A DNA stretch of 64,000 nt, taken from positions 744,001 to 808,000 of the forward strand of contig JAQQWL010000001.1 in assembly GCA_038363925.1 (NCBI GenBank). Direction: 5' to 3'. Positions 36,796 through 52,369 of the stretch are shown in pieces (position 1 is the first letter of the stretch; every line of letters begins with the position of its first letter). A program made the translations under genes and the position numbers. Under the pieces are notes generated by a model that worked only from the letters and a program-made list of their open reading frames with translations, was not told the DNA's origin and made no database searches. Source of the stretch: Apiospora phragmitis. Its lineage: Eukaryota > Ascomycota > Sordariomycetes > Amphisphaeriales > Apiosporaceae.

Positions 36796-37258
36796 TCAGT
36801 CGTCATCCTCCGAATCGGAAGGGGGCATCTTGCCGACGTTGGATTCTCCTTCATCCTCGTCGTCGTAAGTGTTCTTTGCGAACTCCTTGGGCCTAAGGTC
36901 GGATTAGCGTACAAAATTCGTCCATGGCAGGAAGGATTGGAGGTACCAATAGCTCTGCTTGCGCCATGCTTTCTCGTCGCGGACAATATTGGAAATGCCG
37001 CCCTCGGCTCTACTTTTGGCCTCGGGGGTAGGGGTATAGGTCCACCAGGACGTAACCGCCGCGCTTAATCCAGATGGTGTTTCGGAAGCGATCGGCGAGT
37101 TCCACTACCACGGTCTTTCGGCTGGGCAAGAGACAACCGTACATATTGTTTCCTTCGGCCTTGATGACACGCGCAAGAGACTGGTTCTCGCTGAGCGTAT
37201 CCGGAGGGGTCATGGACTCCTCGGCCGCGGCACGAATATCACGCTTAGGCCTGCCCAT
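36796..37258 (-). CDS. EIF1AD-like protein (eIF1A/IF1-fold RNA-binding)
   Basis: Small protein with an S1/IF1-type OB fold, related to human EIF1AD (Obelix) and to eIF1A. ATG at 37258, exon 36947-37258, intron 36893-36946 (GTACCT donor, CTTAG acceptor), last exon 36796-36892. Motifs: MGRPKR start, then NQSLARVIKAEGNNMYGCLL, then FRNTIWIKRGGYVLVD, then VRDEKAWRKQSYW, and an acidic tail DSEDDD. One extra base in the C-rich stretch 37022-37040 breaks the frame between VLVDL and EAKSRAEGG. Removing it gives a normal-length family member of about 135 residues. As the protein is conserved and otherwise perfect, I read this as a consensus error. Function in fungi is poorly known; translation or ribosome biogenesis is likely by similarity. 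Confidence 0.85.
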
Positions 37259-38409
37259 CTTCAAACCTAGTGTCTGCTTCCGGGTTTGATGTGCAGGGTT
37301 CAGTCCGAGGTGGTATGGAGAAAAGTGCGCTGATGGAGGATTTGAGGGCCCAGGAACGGGCAATTTTTGGCAGCTACTATGGGTGCGGGATCTACCGGGG
37401 TTCTTCCGATCCATAAGTTCAGACATCAAAGTTGACCAGCAGTAGCCTAGATTTGTCTGTACACGTACATACAACAAGAAATAAGACAAAAATCTTGAAC
37501 CATATCATATGGAAGATCTGCCGATGTTTTCTATGTTACCCTTCTTAAGCTTGCTGTGGGCAGGTAACGGTGCCACTCATGAAGACGAATTCATACTTCG
37601 TGTCACCTTCGTGTGTTGAGAGATCAATGCCCACCATTGTACGTCCAAGCTATCGGTCTTGTGGCAAGATAATCCATGAGATTCTTGATGGTAATACAGG
37701 CAAGCTTCCGTATTTACCTACTTGTTTATTAATCTACGATGGACTTGGAAGTACACCAGACATATTGGTCAGCAGCCAGGCCCGCGGAGCTGGGCGGAGT
37801 TGATTACAGCAAGACCCCATTCCCCCACGCCCGCCATTAATAAAATGCGGGGGATCCATACCCGCTACAACTCTCTCCTTGAACCGGGACTGGTTTCTGG
37901 AACACCACCACTATCAACCCCAGGGGCCGGCCTTGCGGCTGGTTGGCCGCCGCCGTAGTTTCTACGACGATTTCCCTGTAGCATGTGCCACTGTGCCACC
38001 TCACTTATCTAGGTGCGTCTTTGGCCATCCCTGTTTATGACCATGATCGGAACGATACCTTGTGAGATAACCACAACAGCGTTGCCTAAGAGAACTGGCG
38101 CCCATGAGTTCAAGGATTCGTCATCATGTGTACGTATTTGCTATTCCCCGCTGCCAAGTACAAAGATGGGCCAGAACCCAGGGTTCACCGATGAGCCTCA
38201 TTCACTACTTGATTACAAACCCCTTCCTGTTTCCCAGTCTCGAGAAGCCGAGAAAGCTGTTACGGCCTTGGCTTCAATATATTTATTGTTAGACGTACTT
38301 TCAGACCGCTCCTGAGCCATTGGTGCTCGTTTGGTGAATCCTTTCCTTCCGCGCCTTCTCATTCAACTGTGCTCATCAACCAAATAAACAATCTTTACAA
38401 ATAATCAAG
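37259..38409. other. Gene-free spacer, divergent promoters
   Basis: About 1.15 kb between the divergent EIF1AD-like gene and the MFS transporter. No coding signal. The last 120 bases before 38410 are pyrimidine- and CA-rich, typical of a fungal 5' leader. Confidence 0.5.
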
Positions 38410-40269
38410 ATGGACTCGCCCATGTTCGGGGCTCTGGTCCACGTGGATTCCGCTGCCGCTCCCTTGTTACCGGCCACTCCTGGGCGAGTCGTCTCGCGTA
38501 CGTATCCCGCCGTGCCGCAGCAGGACGACGATATCGAGCTCCAGGCAACAAATAAGCCACGGATTCACCACCAACACACCAGCTCGTCTTCGGGGCCACC
38601 GCTGTCAAGCCCCGTCGGTTGCCGGGATGAGGAAGCAATGCCGGCACGGACTTCTGCTGCTGGCGGCGGCATCTCCGGCTCGTCTTCTCCTACTCTGAGC
38701 ACAGGCGGAGGGGGAGAAGCAGACGCCGTGGAAGCCATGCAGAGCCTCTCCGACCCGCCCATGAACTGGTACAGGCTGATGTCGATCTGTCTGATGCAGC
38801 TCCTGGGCGGACTCAACGACGCCGCGCCCGGTGCTTTGATCCCATATATAGAGACGTAAGAAAAATTTAAGCCCAGCCCCAACCAATCGTTTGCAATTGT
38901 CATTACCGTATTGTTTTAGTCCATAACTAAAACGAAAATTGATGCAGCCATTACAATATTGGCTACGCCGTGGTATCGCTCATCTTCATCGGCAATGCCC
39001 TCGGCTTCATCATGGCCGCGCCCTTCATTGACACGATCCGGGCCCGGCTGGGCCGAGCCAAAACGCTGGCCCTGAGCCAAGCCTTGATGGCCTGCGGGTA
39101 CATCCCCATGGTCTGCACTGCGCCATTCCCGCTTATCGTGATATGCTTCTTTCTTATCGGGTTCGGCTACGCCGTGAGTCTAGCTATCGGGAATGTGTTC
39201 TGCGCTAACTTGCGTGAGTTCTCTCTCTCTTTATACTATACCTATCTTCATATCTGCACTGGACCTACTCCCCGCCGTAGTCTATTACTCTAATGGGGTA
39301 TTCACTATGACTGGAAGAACTCAATTCTGTAAAGGGAGGGAGGGCATTGACTCGATACATCTGCTATGCTACAAGACTAACAGCGACCATAAAGGTCATG
39401 GAACCGCCATGCTCGGCGCCATGCATGGTAGCTATGGGGTAGGCGGTACTGTCGGGCCCATCATCGCTACCACGATCGTGACCGTCGGGCATACCATCTG
39501 GTCGCGCTACTACTTCCTCACGCTGTCCCTAGCCGTCATCAACCTTGTCTTCGCGACATGGGCGTTCTGGGCGTACGAGAGGGATGTTTCTTCTCTGCCC
39601 ACAACGACGATGCCGCCGACTACTAATACCTCCTCGGCCGCGGCGCCACAGCCGGTAGTCGGCAGTAGCAGCAGCGCCATGTTCGCCGCATTCAAGTCCA
39701 AAGTGGTGGTCCTGGGCGCACTGTTCATCTTCGCCTACCAGGGCGCTGAGGTGTCCATCTCGGGCTGGGTCATCTCGTTCCTGATGACGGAGCGGCCCGC
39801 GAGCGGCGTGGACCCGGCATCCATCGGGTACGTGACTGCGGGCTTCTGGGCGGGCATCACGCTGGGCCGGTTCCTACTGTCGCCGCTCGCGAGCCGCGTG
39901 GGCGTTGGCGAGAAGACGTTCGTGTACATCCTCGTGGCCGGCTCGGCCGTCTTCGAGGCCCTGGTCTGGTGGGTGCCCAACGTCATTGGGGAGTCAGTGG
40001 CGCTCGCCGTCGTCGGCCTCCTGCTGGGCCCCGTCTACCCCTGCGCCGCCTCCGTCTTCACCAAGTCGCTGAACCGGCGCGAGCAGGTCAGCGGCCTGGG
40101 CGTCATCAGCGCGTTCGGCAGCTCCGGCGGGGCCGTGGCGCCCTTCACCACGGGCATGCTGGCGCAGGTCGCGGGCACCTTCGTCCTCCACCCCATCGCC
40201 ATCGCCCTCTTCGCCGCCATGACGGTCTGCTGGTACGGCATCCCGGCCGTCCGGAAGAGGACCGAGTAG
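38410..40269 (+). CDS. Major facilitator superfamily transporter
   Basis: 528 residues, three exons: 38410-38855, 38948-39213 and 39395-40269. The second intron is long (181 nt), and phases match. A long hydrophilic cytosolic N-terminus of about 115 residues, rich in Ser, Pro and Gly, precedes about 12 membrane helices. MFS features: the first helix MSICLMQLLGGLNDAAPGA, the loop RARLGRAKT after helix 2-3, GSYGVGGTVGPI in helix 5, a central loop of Thr/Ser/Ala, then the second half with SISGWVISFLMTERP and GVISAFGSSGGAVAPF. The pattern resembles fungal BSC6-like transporters and not the sugar-porter group. The substrate is unknown. The frame is intact. It is convergent with the HAD phosphatase gene. 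Confidence 0.85.
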
Positions 40270-41142
40270 AGCTCCCGCGTGTAGAGCGGGGAGGCGATCC
40301 GGTGGGACTTCTTCTTGGACGAAATCATGGACTTAGTGATCATGGTGTGCTGGGAGATGCTTTGCTTGGAAGCCATGGCTTCGACTAAACTGATATGTGT
40401 TCAGAGGTCTGGTGTGTGAACTGGTTGGGCGTACAGATGGATATGTAGAAAGCGGTATATAGATGCTATAAGATGGTGTGGATTTGTTCGAGTTTGTGCG
40501 GTGTCCCGTCTCCAGCTTCTTGTATTCGGCGCGAATCTCTAAAACATCTGAGGATCCCCTTTCCGGTCATTTATTCGGCGTCTCTTTTGGAAACGCAGGC
40601 CTGTGTGGGTCAGCTTGCTCAGTATACATCGTGCCATAACCACACGATCAAGAATTCCCAGCCCAGATAATAGCGAGACATTTTCGTTCTTGTGAGTCTC
40701 GAATCGCTTTGAAGATAGATCGGAGCTCAGTATCAGTTCTAGGTGGCAATCGAACGAACGACATCACGATTATGTGGATCTTCGTTGCAACTGCGGCATG
40801 CCGACGCCGGCACATATCGAGGGCACGGTGACTGACTCCTCTAACCCCGGCCTTTATTGCGGCCTTGTATGAAGATGATAAACCGGAAATCTCTGGCATC
40901 CACCACAACGTTAAAAATTGTGGAATCCTCTCGGTCTACGCTGTTATACGCGAGAGTAACCAGTTCAGTAAGGCGTGCTGTTGTTGTAGCTCTCGAGTGG
41001 TGTCTGTAGCGCAACCCATGTGAACGCCGCGTCTATTCCTCTATTTTGTTTCTATCATGTCTATTTGCATGAATTGTAGATGTCTGAAAAATGCTCAAAT
41101 CTATCGCATACCGTCCTGACAAGTGGCACCATCATATATACT
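40270..41142. other. Gene-free convergent spacer
   Basis: About 870 bases between convergent stops, so it holds two 3' ends. No coding signal or terminator-like structure was recognised. Confidence 0.45.
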
Positions 41143-41996
41143 TTAGTCGCGGCCAGTGGCAGCCTCCTGGACGGTCTTCTTGCCCTCGACGACGCTCTGG
41201 ACAATCTTGTGGATGTCTGCAAAGCTGTGGAAGACAGTGAAAGGCACCTTCTCTCTCTCGCAGTATAAAACCAGATCTGTTTTGGTGAAAAGGACAAGTT
41301 AGCAAGTTTTATGAACGGCATATTTCTTCGCGACACCGATAAAGGGCCGATATGCTTACCCCGGCCGGCCCTAGCGAACAGCAGATCCGTCTCCTTGGCG
41401 GCCGAAAGATCCGACACACCGTCGCCGGCGTAGAACATGACGGGGCGGTCCTTGAGCGCGGCGTACGGGCGGATCTCGAGGCTCTTGTCGTGGCCGTGCT
41501 CGCTCTCGTCGTGGTAGGTGATGGTCCAGCCGCCCTCCTCGTTGATGTCGGTGTGGCCCGGGCTCGGCATGACGTCGCTGCTGACGATCTGCATGTGCTT
41601 GACGGCCTCGTCGCCGACCAGGTGGGCCAGCAGGGCGCGGATGACGGGCTGCATGCCGCCCGACAGCACGACGACCGGGACGTTGTTGGCGCGACACCAG
41701 CCGAAGAACTGCTTGAAGGCCGGGTCCAGCTTGATGTTGGCCGTCAGCACGCGCAGGCACTCGTCGAAGGGCGTCTGGACGCTGTCCAGCATCTCCTTGA
41801 ACGAGTCGGCGAAGGTGCGCTTGCCGTCGAGCACGTCGTCCATGCACTTGCGGCGCTTCTCGTAGCCGAAGCCCAGATTGTCTGTCATGTAGTCATTGCT
41901 GTCCTCCAACGTGATGGTTCCATCGAAGTCGGTGAAGAAGATGGCCTTGGGGTTTGTGGCCAGGGCAGGCAGGTTGGTCTGGTTGGTTGAACCCAT
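41143..41996 (-). CDS. HAD-family phosphatase (PSP-like, Pyp1/YNL010W type)
   Basis: Haloacid-dehalogenase-type phosphatase of about 256 residues, cytosolic. ATG at 41996, exon 41360-41996, intron 41277-41359 (GTAAGC donor, AACAG acceptor), last exon 41143-41276. The catalytic motif I is FFTDFDGTIT (nucleophile D23, general acid D25), motif II is VVVLSGG, and the metal-binding motif is FYAGDGVSDLSAAKETDL. The C-terminal helix ends IHKIVQSVVEGKKTV. Length and arrangement match the phosphoserine-phosphatase-like group that includes yeast YNL010W, a polyol-phosphate phosphatase. The exact substrate is not readable. The frame is intact. A purine-rich GAAGA/GAGAGGGAG tract at 42236-42285 lies in its upstream region. 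Confidence 0.85.
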
Positions 41997-42888
41997 GATT
42001 GCTTGCCGGGATTTGTCTGTGTAGGCGTAGTAATTCCTTTCTATGCCGGTCAATGCGATATAAGCAAAGGTTGGTAAATGAAGTACCAACCCTGGAGTGA
42101 GAGAAGTTGCGACTTTGTTTTTTTCCAGAAAGAATCTATGAAATGACGTCACGCAGAACGGATGAGATGTGAAACGAGTGCTCCTATAAGAGAAGATATA
42201 AGACGTCTATGCTTTCGGGGTGTTTTGGATAGAGGGAAGAAGAAGAAGGGGAAGAGGGAGAGAGGGAGGTAGAGGAAGGGGGTAATCAAGTGTTGTAAAA
42301 CTTGTCGCGACTCAGAGCACTCACCCTCTAAAAGAGTAGGAGGTACTTCCTATTCACTCAGCTTCCAGGTAGGTAACTGACCGAACCAAAGATGGTGGGA
42401 TGGATTTCCTGTTACTCGCTCCGTACTAAAAACACGATATAGTCCCGCCAATTGAGCCGGTGTAATAAGAGAAAGCTACCCCTCCATCCGTCACCGATAC
42501 CTACCCAAGCAGGTGGGGTGGATAATCAGAAGGGCCCTCGTTGGACGATCGCTGCATCGACCAGTCAGTCCCTACTCCCTGCACATGCCGTCTTGGATGG
42601 GCAGGCGGTGAGAGCCTTGGCCAGCATCAATCGATCTTACCGGGGATGACGGAACGGACCACTGGATAGTGGACTGTGTGCCTCGGACCTTGGGTTTTTT
42701 ACAGTGCTGCGTGCTACGTGCTACTAGACTACAGGCGACAGGGCTACCTATTGTCTCGGCACCCATTGGAAAATACTCTCTTAAGGTTAGGCATTTTGAC
42801 AGACCCGAGGAGTCTCGAGCTTCGAGCAAGCCAGGCCTCCAGCACCTAGAAGGTGTTGCGAGACTATTTCAATTGCCTCAATTGGAAT
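41997..42888. other. Divergent promoter spacer
   Basis: About 890 bases between the divergent HAD phosphatase and SHE9 genes. It contains the purine-rich tract 42236-42285 (repeats of GAAGA and GAGAGG), which is pyrimidine-rich toward the HAD gene, as in many fungal promoters. Confidence 0.55.
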
Positions 42889-44289
42889 ATGCCACCTTCT
42901 CGAGTATGGCGGCCCATACTCGGGATGAGCACACGCTTGCTGCACGAGCAATCGCCAACAATATCCGTCGTGCCGGCCTCGAAGAGGTTCAAGCTCGTGC
43001 TTGACGACTACAGCTTCAATCCCAAGTATAAGAGCCAACTACGCTGCTTTTCGTCCAGGCCTCCTCCCGACGGTGGACAGCCCCCCGACTTTTCGCATCT
43101 CGACCCCAGCAATGCCTCGCAACCGCCCCTGCCGCGAACTACTCCATCAGCATCATCGTCTCGCCCTCCGTCCTCGTCACCATCTTCCACCTCTTCAGAA
43201 TCCACTGCCAATGCCGGTCCTTCCTCCAAAGATGGCACCGCGTCGAAAAAGGCCTCCTCCGACCAGCAAGGCTCCGCCTCCAGTGACATCACGACCGACC
43301 CCTCTCTGCCCTCGCAATCCCCGAACGCCTCGCCCATGGCCGATAAGTTCTCCTCCTTCATGGACCGCTTCCAGTCCTCCCTGTTCCGGGCCTCGCAGCG
43401 CGTCAACCAGCTGACCGGCTACACGGGCATCGAGACGCTCAAGTCGCGCATCTCGGACCTCGAGGCCTCCCTGGCCGCGGCCCAGGAGCACCTGCACGAG
43501 ACCCGCAACACCTACAAGTCGCGCGTCGACGAGCGCTCCGCGACGCAGCGCGAGGTGACGACCCTGCTGGCCCGCCAGAAGACCTGGACCCCGGCCGACT
43601 TCGAGCGCTTCACCAGCCTCTACCGCTCCGACTACGAGCTCGAGACGGGCGTCGCCGACAGCGCCCGCGAGCTCGAGGAGGCCGAGCGCGAGACGGAGCG
43701 CCTCAACCACGACCTCAGCTCCGGCATCCTGGCCCGCTACCACGAGGAGCAGATCTGGAGCGACAAGATCCGCCGCATGAGTACCTGGGGCACCTGGGGC
43801 CTCATGGGCGTCAACGTCCTGCTGTTCCTCGTCCTGCAGTTCGGTGCCGAGCCCTGGCGCCGCGCCCGCCTAGTTAGGGGTTTCGAGCAGAAGGTCCGCG
43901 AGGCCCTTGAGGAGGAGCGCATCGTCCGCGAGTTCGAGAGAGAAGAGGATCGACGACAGCAGAAGCAGCAGCAGCAGCCTGAGGTATTCACGACGGCAGC
44001 CGACGCTACTATCCCGGCGGAAGCGGAGATAACCAGCAGCCCTGATCCCGTTATTATGGCGGAAGGGATACCCGTCGAGATCGATACTGCAGAGTCGACT
44101 TCTACGCCGGCGTCCTGGCGGGAGCTGTTAACAACACCGTCATCTTGGAAAGAAGCCGCCCGCGATCTGGTGAGCGATCGCAAGGTCGCCATACGGATGC
44201 GGGATGTATCATTGGTAGCATTAGAAGGCGTCGCGGCTGGTGCCGCCGTAGCGGGTACCGTTGCCGTTTTCTTGATGAGGAGAACGTGA
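42889..44289 (+). CDS. SHE9: SHE9/MDM33 mitochondrial inner-membrane protein
   Basis: 466 residues, one exon. SHE9 (MDM33) is an inner-membrane protein that shapes mitochondria and supports inner-membrane fission. The N-terminus (from MPPSRVWRP) is basic and free of acidic residues over the first 25 positions, fitting an import signal. A Ser/Pro/Gly-rich stretch follows. The conserved core starts FSSFMDRFQSSLFRASQRVN, runs through a long coiled coil (RISDLEASLAAAQEHLHETR; LEEAERETERLNHDL) and reaches IWSDKIRRMSTWGTWGLMG with the first membrane helix MGVNVLLFLVLQF. A second short hydrophobic helix closes the protein (VALEGVAAGAAVAGTVAVFL). The start at 42889 is the first ATG in the frame. The frame is intact. 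It is convergent with PKC1. Confidence 0.92.
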   Translation: MPPSRVWRPILGMSTRLLHEQSPTISVVPASKRFKLVLDDYSFNPKYKSQLRCFSSRPPPDGGQPPDFSHLDPSNASQPPLPRTTPSASSSRPPSSSPSSTSSESTANAGPSSKDGTASKKASSDQQGSASSDITTDPSLPSQSPNASPMADKFSSFMDRFQSSLFRASQRVNQLTGYTGIETLKSRISDLEASLAAAQEHLHETRNTYKSRVDERSATQREVTTLLARQKTWTPADFERFTSLYRSDYELETGVADSARELEEAERETERLNHDLSSGILARYHEEQIWSDKIRRMSTWGTWGLMGVNVLLFLVLQFGAEPWRRARLVRGFEQKVREALEEERIVREFEREEDRRQQKQQQQPEVFTTAADATIPAEAEITSSPDPVIMAEGIPVEIDTAESTSTPASWRELLTTPSSWKEAARDLVSDRKVAIRMRDVSLVALEGVAAGAAVAGTVAVFLMRRT

Positions 44290-45188
44290 ACAAAGAAGGA
44301 GAGGCCCCTTTTGGAGACGAGAGAGCCATCTCCTCTCTTCCGTCTTACGCAGAGAAAACTACATGTATATATATGTATAATGTTTGAACAGACGAAACCT
44401 GTAAAAAATGAAATGTACTTATCGTCACGGTCACAAAGTCGACGTGTACCCATATCAGGGCAACACTGCATCAGACCATGTCGCAATATAGCATTGCTGC
44501 TAAGATCATTATCCAGGGCACAGGGCTGAAGAACAAGCTCGAATGAGTAAGGGGTTGTATTAGCAATCGTAATCCATTGACATCAGCCGCTACCGGTATT
44601 TTCGCTTTCTATTCGAGTATGGTGATGGATACCTCAGAGCCTGAGGGTGGGAGGAAGGGGAGCAACTGGATGCGGCTATGTCCCGGATGCATGTTTTTCC
44701 TAAAAAGACATTCCCGTATAGCCATCCCCTTTCTCCTTTCCGGTTAGGCACATGGACGAGAGGCCTCCGCATCCTCCATTCTTGCAAAAATGGTATAGTG
44801 GCACCTGCGCTTCCATATATCACTCTCTAAAAGTGCTACCTTGTATATTCTCACTTCCGACTCTTCCAAAGAGCCGTCCGTCATTCAGCACATTCTCCTC
44901 GCTTTTTTCCATCCGGCCATACTAATTCAAAACAACGAACGCTTTCTCGTAGAACATGATGGAAGAGTGAATGACGAAACATGATTAGGCCCAGGATTGC
45001 TCAACACCTCCCGGCATTCCCACTATCGGCAGCCGTGCGAAGAGAACAGGGCAGCGATAACGAACTGGACTTAGCCCGCTGTAAATCGACGATGTCCGGA
45101 GTCGAGGATCGATCGAGTCCTGAATTGGATATCATCCGCGTTGCACTGACCCAAGGAATTAATGTTGGATATCATGGACAACAGTTGC
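44290..45188. other. Gene-free convergent spacer
   Basis: About 900 bases holding the 3' ends of SHE9 and PKC1. A TACATGTATATATATGTATAATG stretch at 44361-44383 may be a polyadenylation efficiency region for SHE9. Nothing else. Confidence 0.5.
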
Positions 45189-48947
<3,759 letters not shown>

Positions 48948-51169
48948 CCTGGCGGCGGGTTGCGCGTCGTCACGCGCGGGGCCAGTCTTTGTGGGAGGGC
49001 GCGATCTTTGTTGGTTGAGCAGAGACGAGGGAGGCTCTGAAGAGAATGGCTGCCGAGTGGTGCGGCTAGCGTTATCGATATTATTGCCAAAAGATCATCA
49101 AGATCGAGCGACCAAGAGATTCGCAGGCTAATGGATTGCAAAAAGTGGAAGACTGCAGTCTCCGAGAAGGAGGATCTTGACCTTACGGGCCGTAACGTTA
49201 GTGGGGGGGGGGAGACAAAGCAGTTTAGTGGCTGCGGTCGCAATAAGGTGGTAGAGAAACAGGTAGAAATGCAAACCCCCCAAGGCGGCTGGGCTACATT
49301 AGCCCACCAAGGTAATAGGTCGGGATTGTTGGGCCGGGGTTCGAGAAGGAGTGGCGCGAGGATGAGCGCTATGGGAGAGCGTGTATGGGTGTGTAATGAT
49401 GGGTGGTGTGCGTGTGAGCGTGTGCGAGTGTGTGGTGTGTGTACAGTAGGAGGATGATGACGAGATGGCGGGGTTTTCTGTGTTGTGGGTGCCCGGATTG
49501 GGATGGCCAGGATGAAATGGGGTGAGCAGGTACAGAGATGCCAAAAGAGAGGGGGAGCAGCACGCAGAGAAAGCACAGACAGACAGATAGGCCAACACTT
49601 GGAAGTCAAGTAGAACAAAGTACGTACTAGTAATAAATGCGGTGGGGATAGGGAGATCGAGTGTCGTAGTGGCAGCTTGAATTCCCTGTTTGAACTCAAA
49701 AGAGGTAGGAATCCTGTCTTGCCATGTGCCGTCGTCCCTAGCGATTCGAAGGGTGGGAATCAGGTAAAAGCGATGCTGTGGACAGGCTAGGCCGACTGTG
49801 CGAGTTCAACATGCGCGGGGCGCCGGATGAGTGCTGCGAATGTTTCCTGCTACAAAGAAGGAAGTCGACACAACCCGAGCTGCCGAGAGAGTGTTTTTAA
49901 GGGCGTAGGTAGAGAAAGAAAGAGACGGTCTGCACTGGAGGATCAAAACTTCCTGTCCCTACTTACATGTACCCGACCAACCGAATTGGTGCCCTCAGCA
50001 AACCTCAGATTTATTAGGACCATTCGCATTGGGAAGTGAGATTCTAAAAGGGAACTCGGCAAAGAAGCCCCTCCCAAGTGGCAGAGAGGTGGGTTCCTAG
50101 TATGTAGAGGGGGATTACGGAGTACTGTAGACAATTATGATATGAGGGTGGGGGAGAGAGAACTTGAAGACAACAGAATATTATTAATAAATCCCAAAGT
50201 CAAGTTATTAATCAACATTCAGTTTCAAGATTTGAGACGATGGATTTCGTCTCCTGCCCGATGGCATTGAGGATGCCCAACCTCAGCGACTACCCTGATC
50301 AACAGATCGCAACATACTGTTGCTTAGCGAATGCATTCGAAAACAATGCTTCATGCCGGGAGGGTTCTAAAGCAAGTCACCCGTAAGATTTCTACATACA
50401 TTATGTAGCTATATTTTGTGTAGGTATGCAGGTATTTGGTATTCTCACTGCTTGCTACCTACGCATTTCCTCTCAACTTCCAATACCAGGCGCAAGTAGC
50501 CAGTCTTATCTACAAGACGAAGCCCTTCTTTTTGTATCACTTGTATTGCCGTGTAGGACTCACGAGTCGCGCCATGAGCTTTGTGCATACTTAGGCCTTA
50601 AAGTCCTTGAGTCCGCGCCATCCATGCCGCGTTTCAAAGCCATATCCATGTCGCAAGTCGGACTGCGGGCAGGAGGGAGCTTTGGCCAGGGAAATCGTCT
50701 CATAGCATGTGAGTCAGGTTGCATTTTGACAGGCCCGGTAAGGCCTATCGATGTCGGGGATAGCCTCGGAAACAATGTTGGTTTACCGTGGTATGTAAAC
50801 ATCATGCCCAAATGCTGAAGTTCGGTTCTAATGGTAATTCGGCCAGACCGCCATGCATTTTCTTTGGGCTCGTAAGTAGAAGCATACAGGAATCAGCCGA
50901 TTAAAACTGCCAATCTTTTCAGCGTGTCAATTTGTTGCAACAAACCATCAGTTGGCGAAGTCAATGCAGGTGTGTGTGTGTATGCGTGTGTCAAGTGCTA
51001 AGATCTTACCTCCTTTTTACGAACAATCGCCAACCAATCCCATGCCCCCTGTAAAGACCCCAGTAAGATCCGATAACCATCTCCAAATCCTCAGAGAGCA
51101 CCACCGACCTTTTGCCTCGCTCCGACTGAAGTATCTGTAGGCCATTAAGACTACCCACAAGCAATCACC
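48948..51169. other. Gene-free region, PKC1 promoter and DUF924-like gene promoter
   Basis: About 2.2 kb between divergent genes. The part next to PKC1 has a run of about ten G at 49203-49212 and a GT-rich stretch 49385-49445 (CA/CT-rich toward PKC1). A second GTGTGTGTGTGTATGCGTGTG tract is at 50971-50991. Most likely a long PKC1 5' leader and promoter. No coding frame convinces. Confidence 0.5.
49385..49445. repeat. GT-rich low-complexity tract
   Basis: GTGTGTAATGATGGGTGGTGTGCGTGTGAGCGTGTG-like sequence upstream of PKC1. Imperfect dinucleotide repeat, read as CA-rich toward PKC1. Confidence 0.6.
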
Positions 51170-52116
51170 ATGACATCAGCAGACCTAAAAGCCCTCCTCG
51201 GCCCGGAGGTTCTCAGCCTGGCCGTGGCCGAGATGCTACCCTGGGATAAGCACGCCGCGATCGACTTCGGCGAAGCCATCGACTGGATCTTCTTCGGCGG
51301 CGCCCTCCGCGACACGCCGCACCACCTCATCACGGCCGAGGAAGAGGCCTTCCTGCACCAGAAGACCCTCTCGGCCTTGGAAATCCTCGCCTCCATTGGC
51401 CTCGCCAACATCGACATGCCGGGCCTGCTCGAGACCCTCCTGCCGCCCCCGGCAGACCCGTCCTTCCCGGAGCAGGCCCTCGGCCTCCAGCTGGTCCTGG
51501 ACTAGGCGCCCCGGGAGCTCCTGGACGGGCCCCTGGACGACCGCTGGGTCTACGGCTACTTCGGCGAGCTGTCGGCCGCCCTGGCGCAGCAGCTCCGCGC
51601 CCTTCCCGAGGCCCAGTCGCCGCACAGCGCGGTGGAAAGACAGCGTATCGCTTGACTACTTCGTCTGGGCGCGACTATGGTTTGCGGCCCCCATCGTGCA
51701 CCATGAGGCCCTGGCGCACGAGGCCGTGGCCATGACGGAAGAGCTGCGCGTGCTTGTGGAGAGCGAGTACGAAGGCGGCGCCCGTGACCCGTATCGGGAT
51801 CTGCCCAACGAGGTGCGCTGGGATCATTACGGGTTCCCTCGCATGCTAGAGGCGCGCCAGGGGCCCCCGAAAGGAGAGGACGGAAAGAGCAGCGTGACCG
51901 CTGGCTGTTTCTGGATCTGCGCCCTGCTCGATCTGCATTATCCCATCTTGATCGGTATCCCTATCGAAACAGCGTGCTGGGCTGTGTGTCGACGCCGGAT
52001 GAGGCAGATTGGTTGCAGAAGGCCGTGTTCTTCAAGTCACCGGCGCCAGAGGTGGTGAAGCGTATCAAAGAGGATGTAGAGGCTGGGTGTTGGTCACCTA
52101 TAGGAGCAGAGCTATA
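51170..52116 (+). CDS. DUF924-like protein, disrupted by stop and frameshifts
   Basis: Single-exon frame from ATG 51170. The N-terminal half has LGPEVLSLAVAEMLPWDK and AIDWIFFGGALRDTPHH. The family-like core is QALGLQLVLD followed by APRELLDGPLDDRWVYGYF, then SLDYFVWARLWFAAPIVHHE, RDPYRDLPNEVRWDHYGFPR and CFWICALLDLHYPI. The last frame is a tail DRYPYRNSVLGCVSTPDE to SPIGAEL at TAG 52114-52116. Three lesions: TAG at 51503-51505 (CAG, Gln, expected), one extra base near 51615-51635, and one T missing at 51948-51949 (IFDRYPY expected). The alpha-helical layout resembles fungal proteins of the DUF924 type, whose biochemical role is unknown. The corrected product would be about 314 residues. Either a pseudogene or consensus errors. 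Confidence 0.6.
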
Positions 52117-52369
52117 GATGGGGCAGCAAGACACATGAACCATGGCATATTTTTAGTTACGAACACATACAACGCATGTGAAGAGCTATGCGTACCCTAC
52201 TTCAAGGTAGTGACAAGGGCTTTCATTCATGAAGCTGATACTATGCATTGCTATAGGCCATTGATTTTTTAACCCTCCAGGGTAATTGTGTTGTCCTTCA
52301 TACAGTCATCACGATATTATGCAGTGCTCTCTCTGCCTCAGCTGGAGCCAACATCCGCGGAACCGACCG

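Noticed and set aside
39969..40388. Arg/His-rich plus-strand frame over the MFS 3' end.
   Set aside because: Frame-shifted shadow of the transporter gene.
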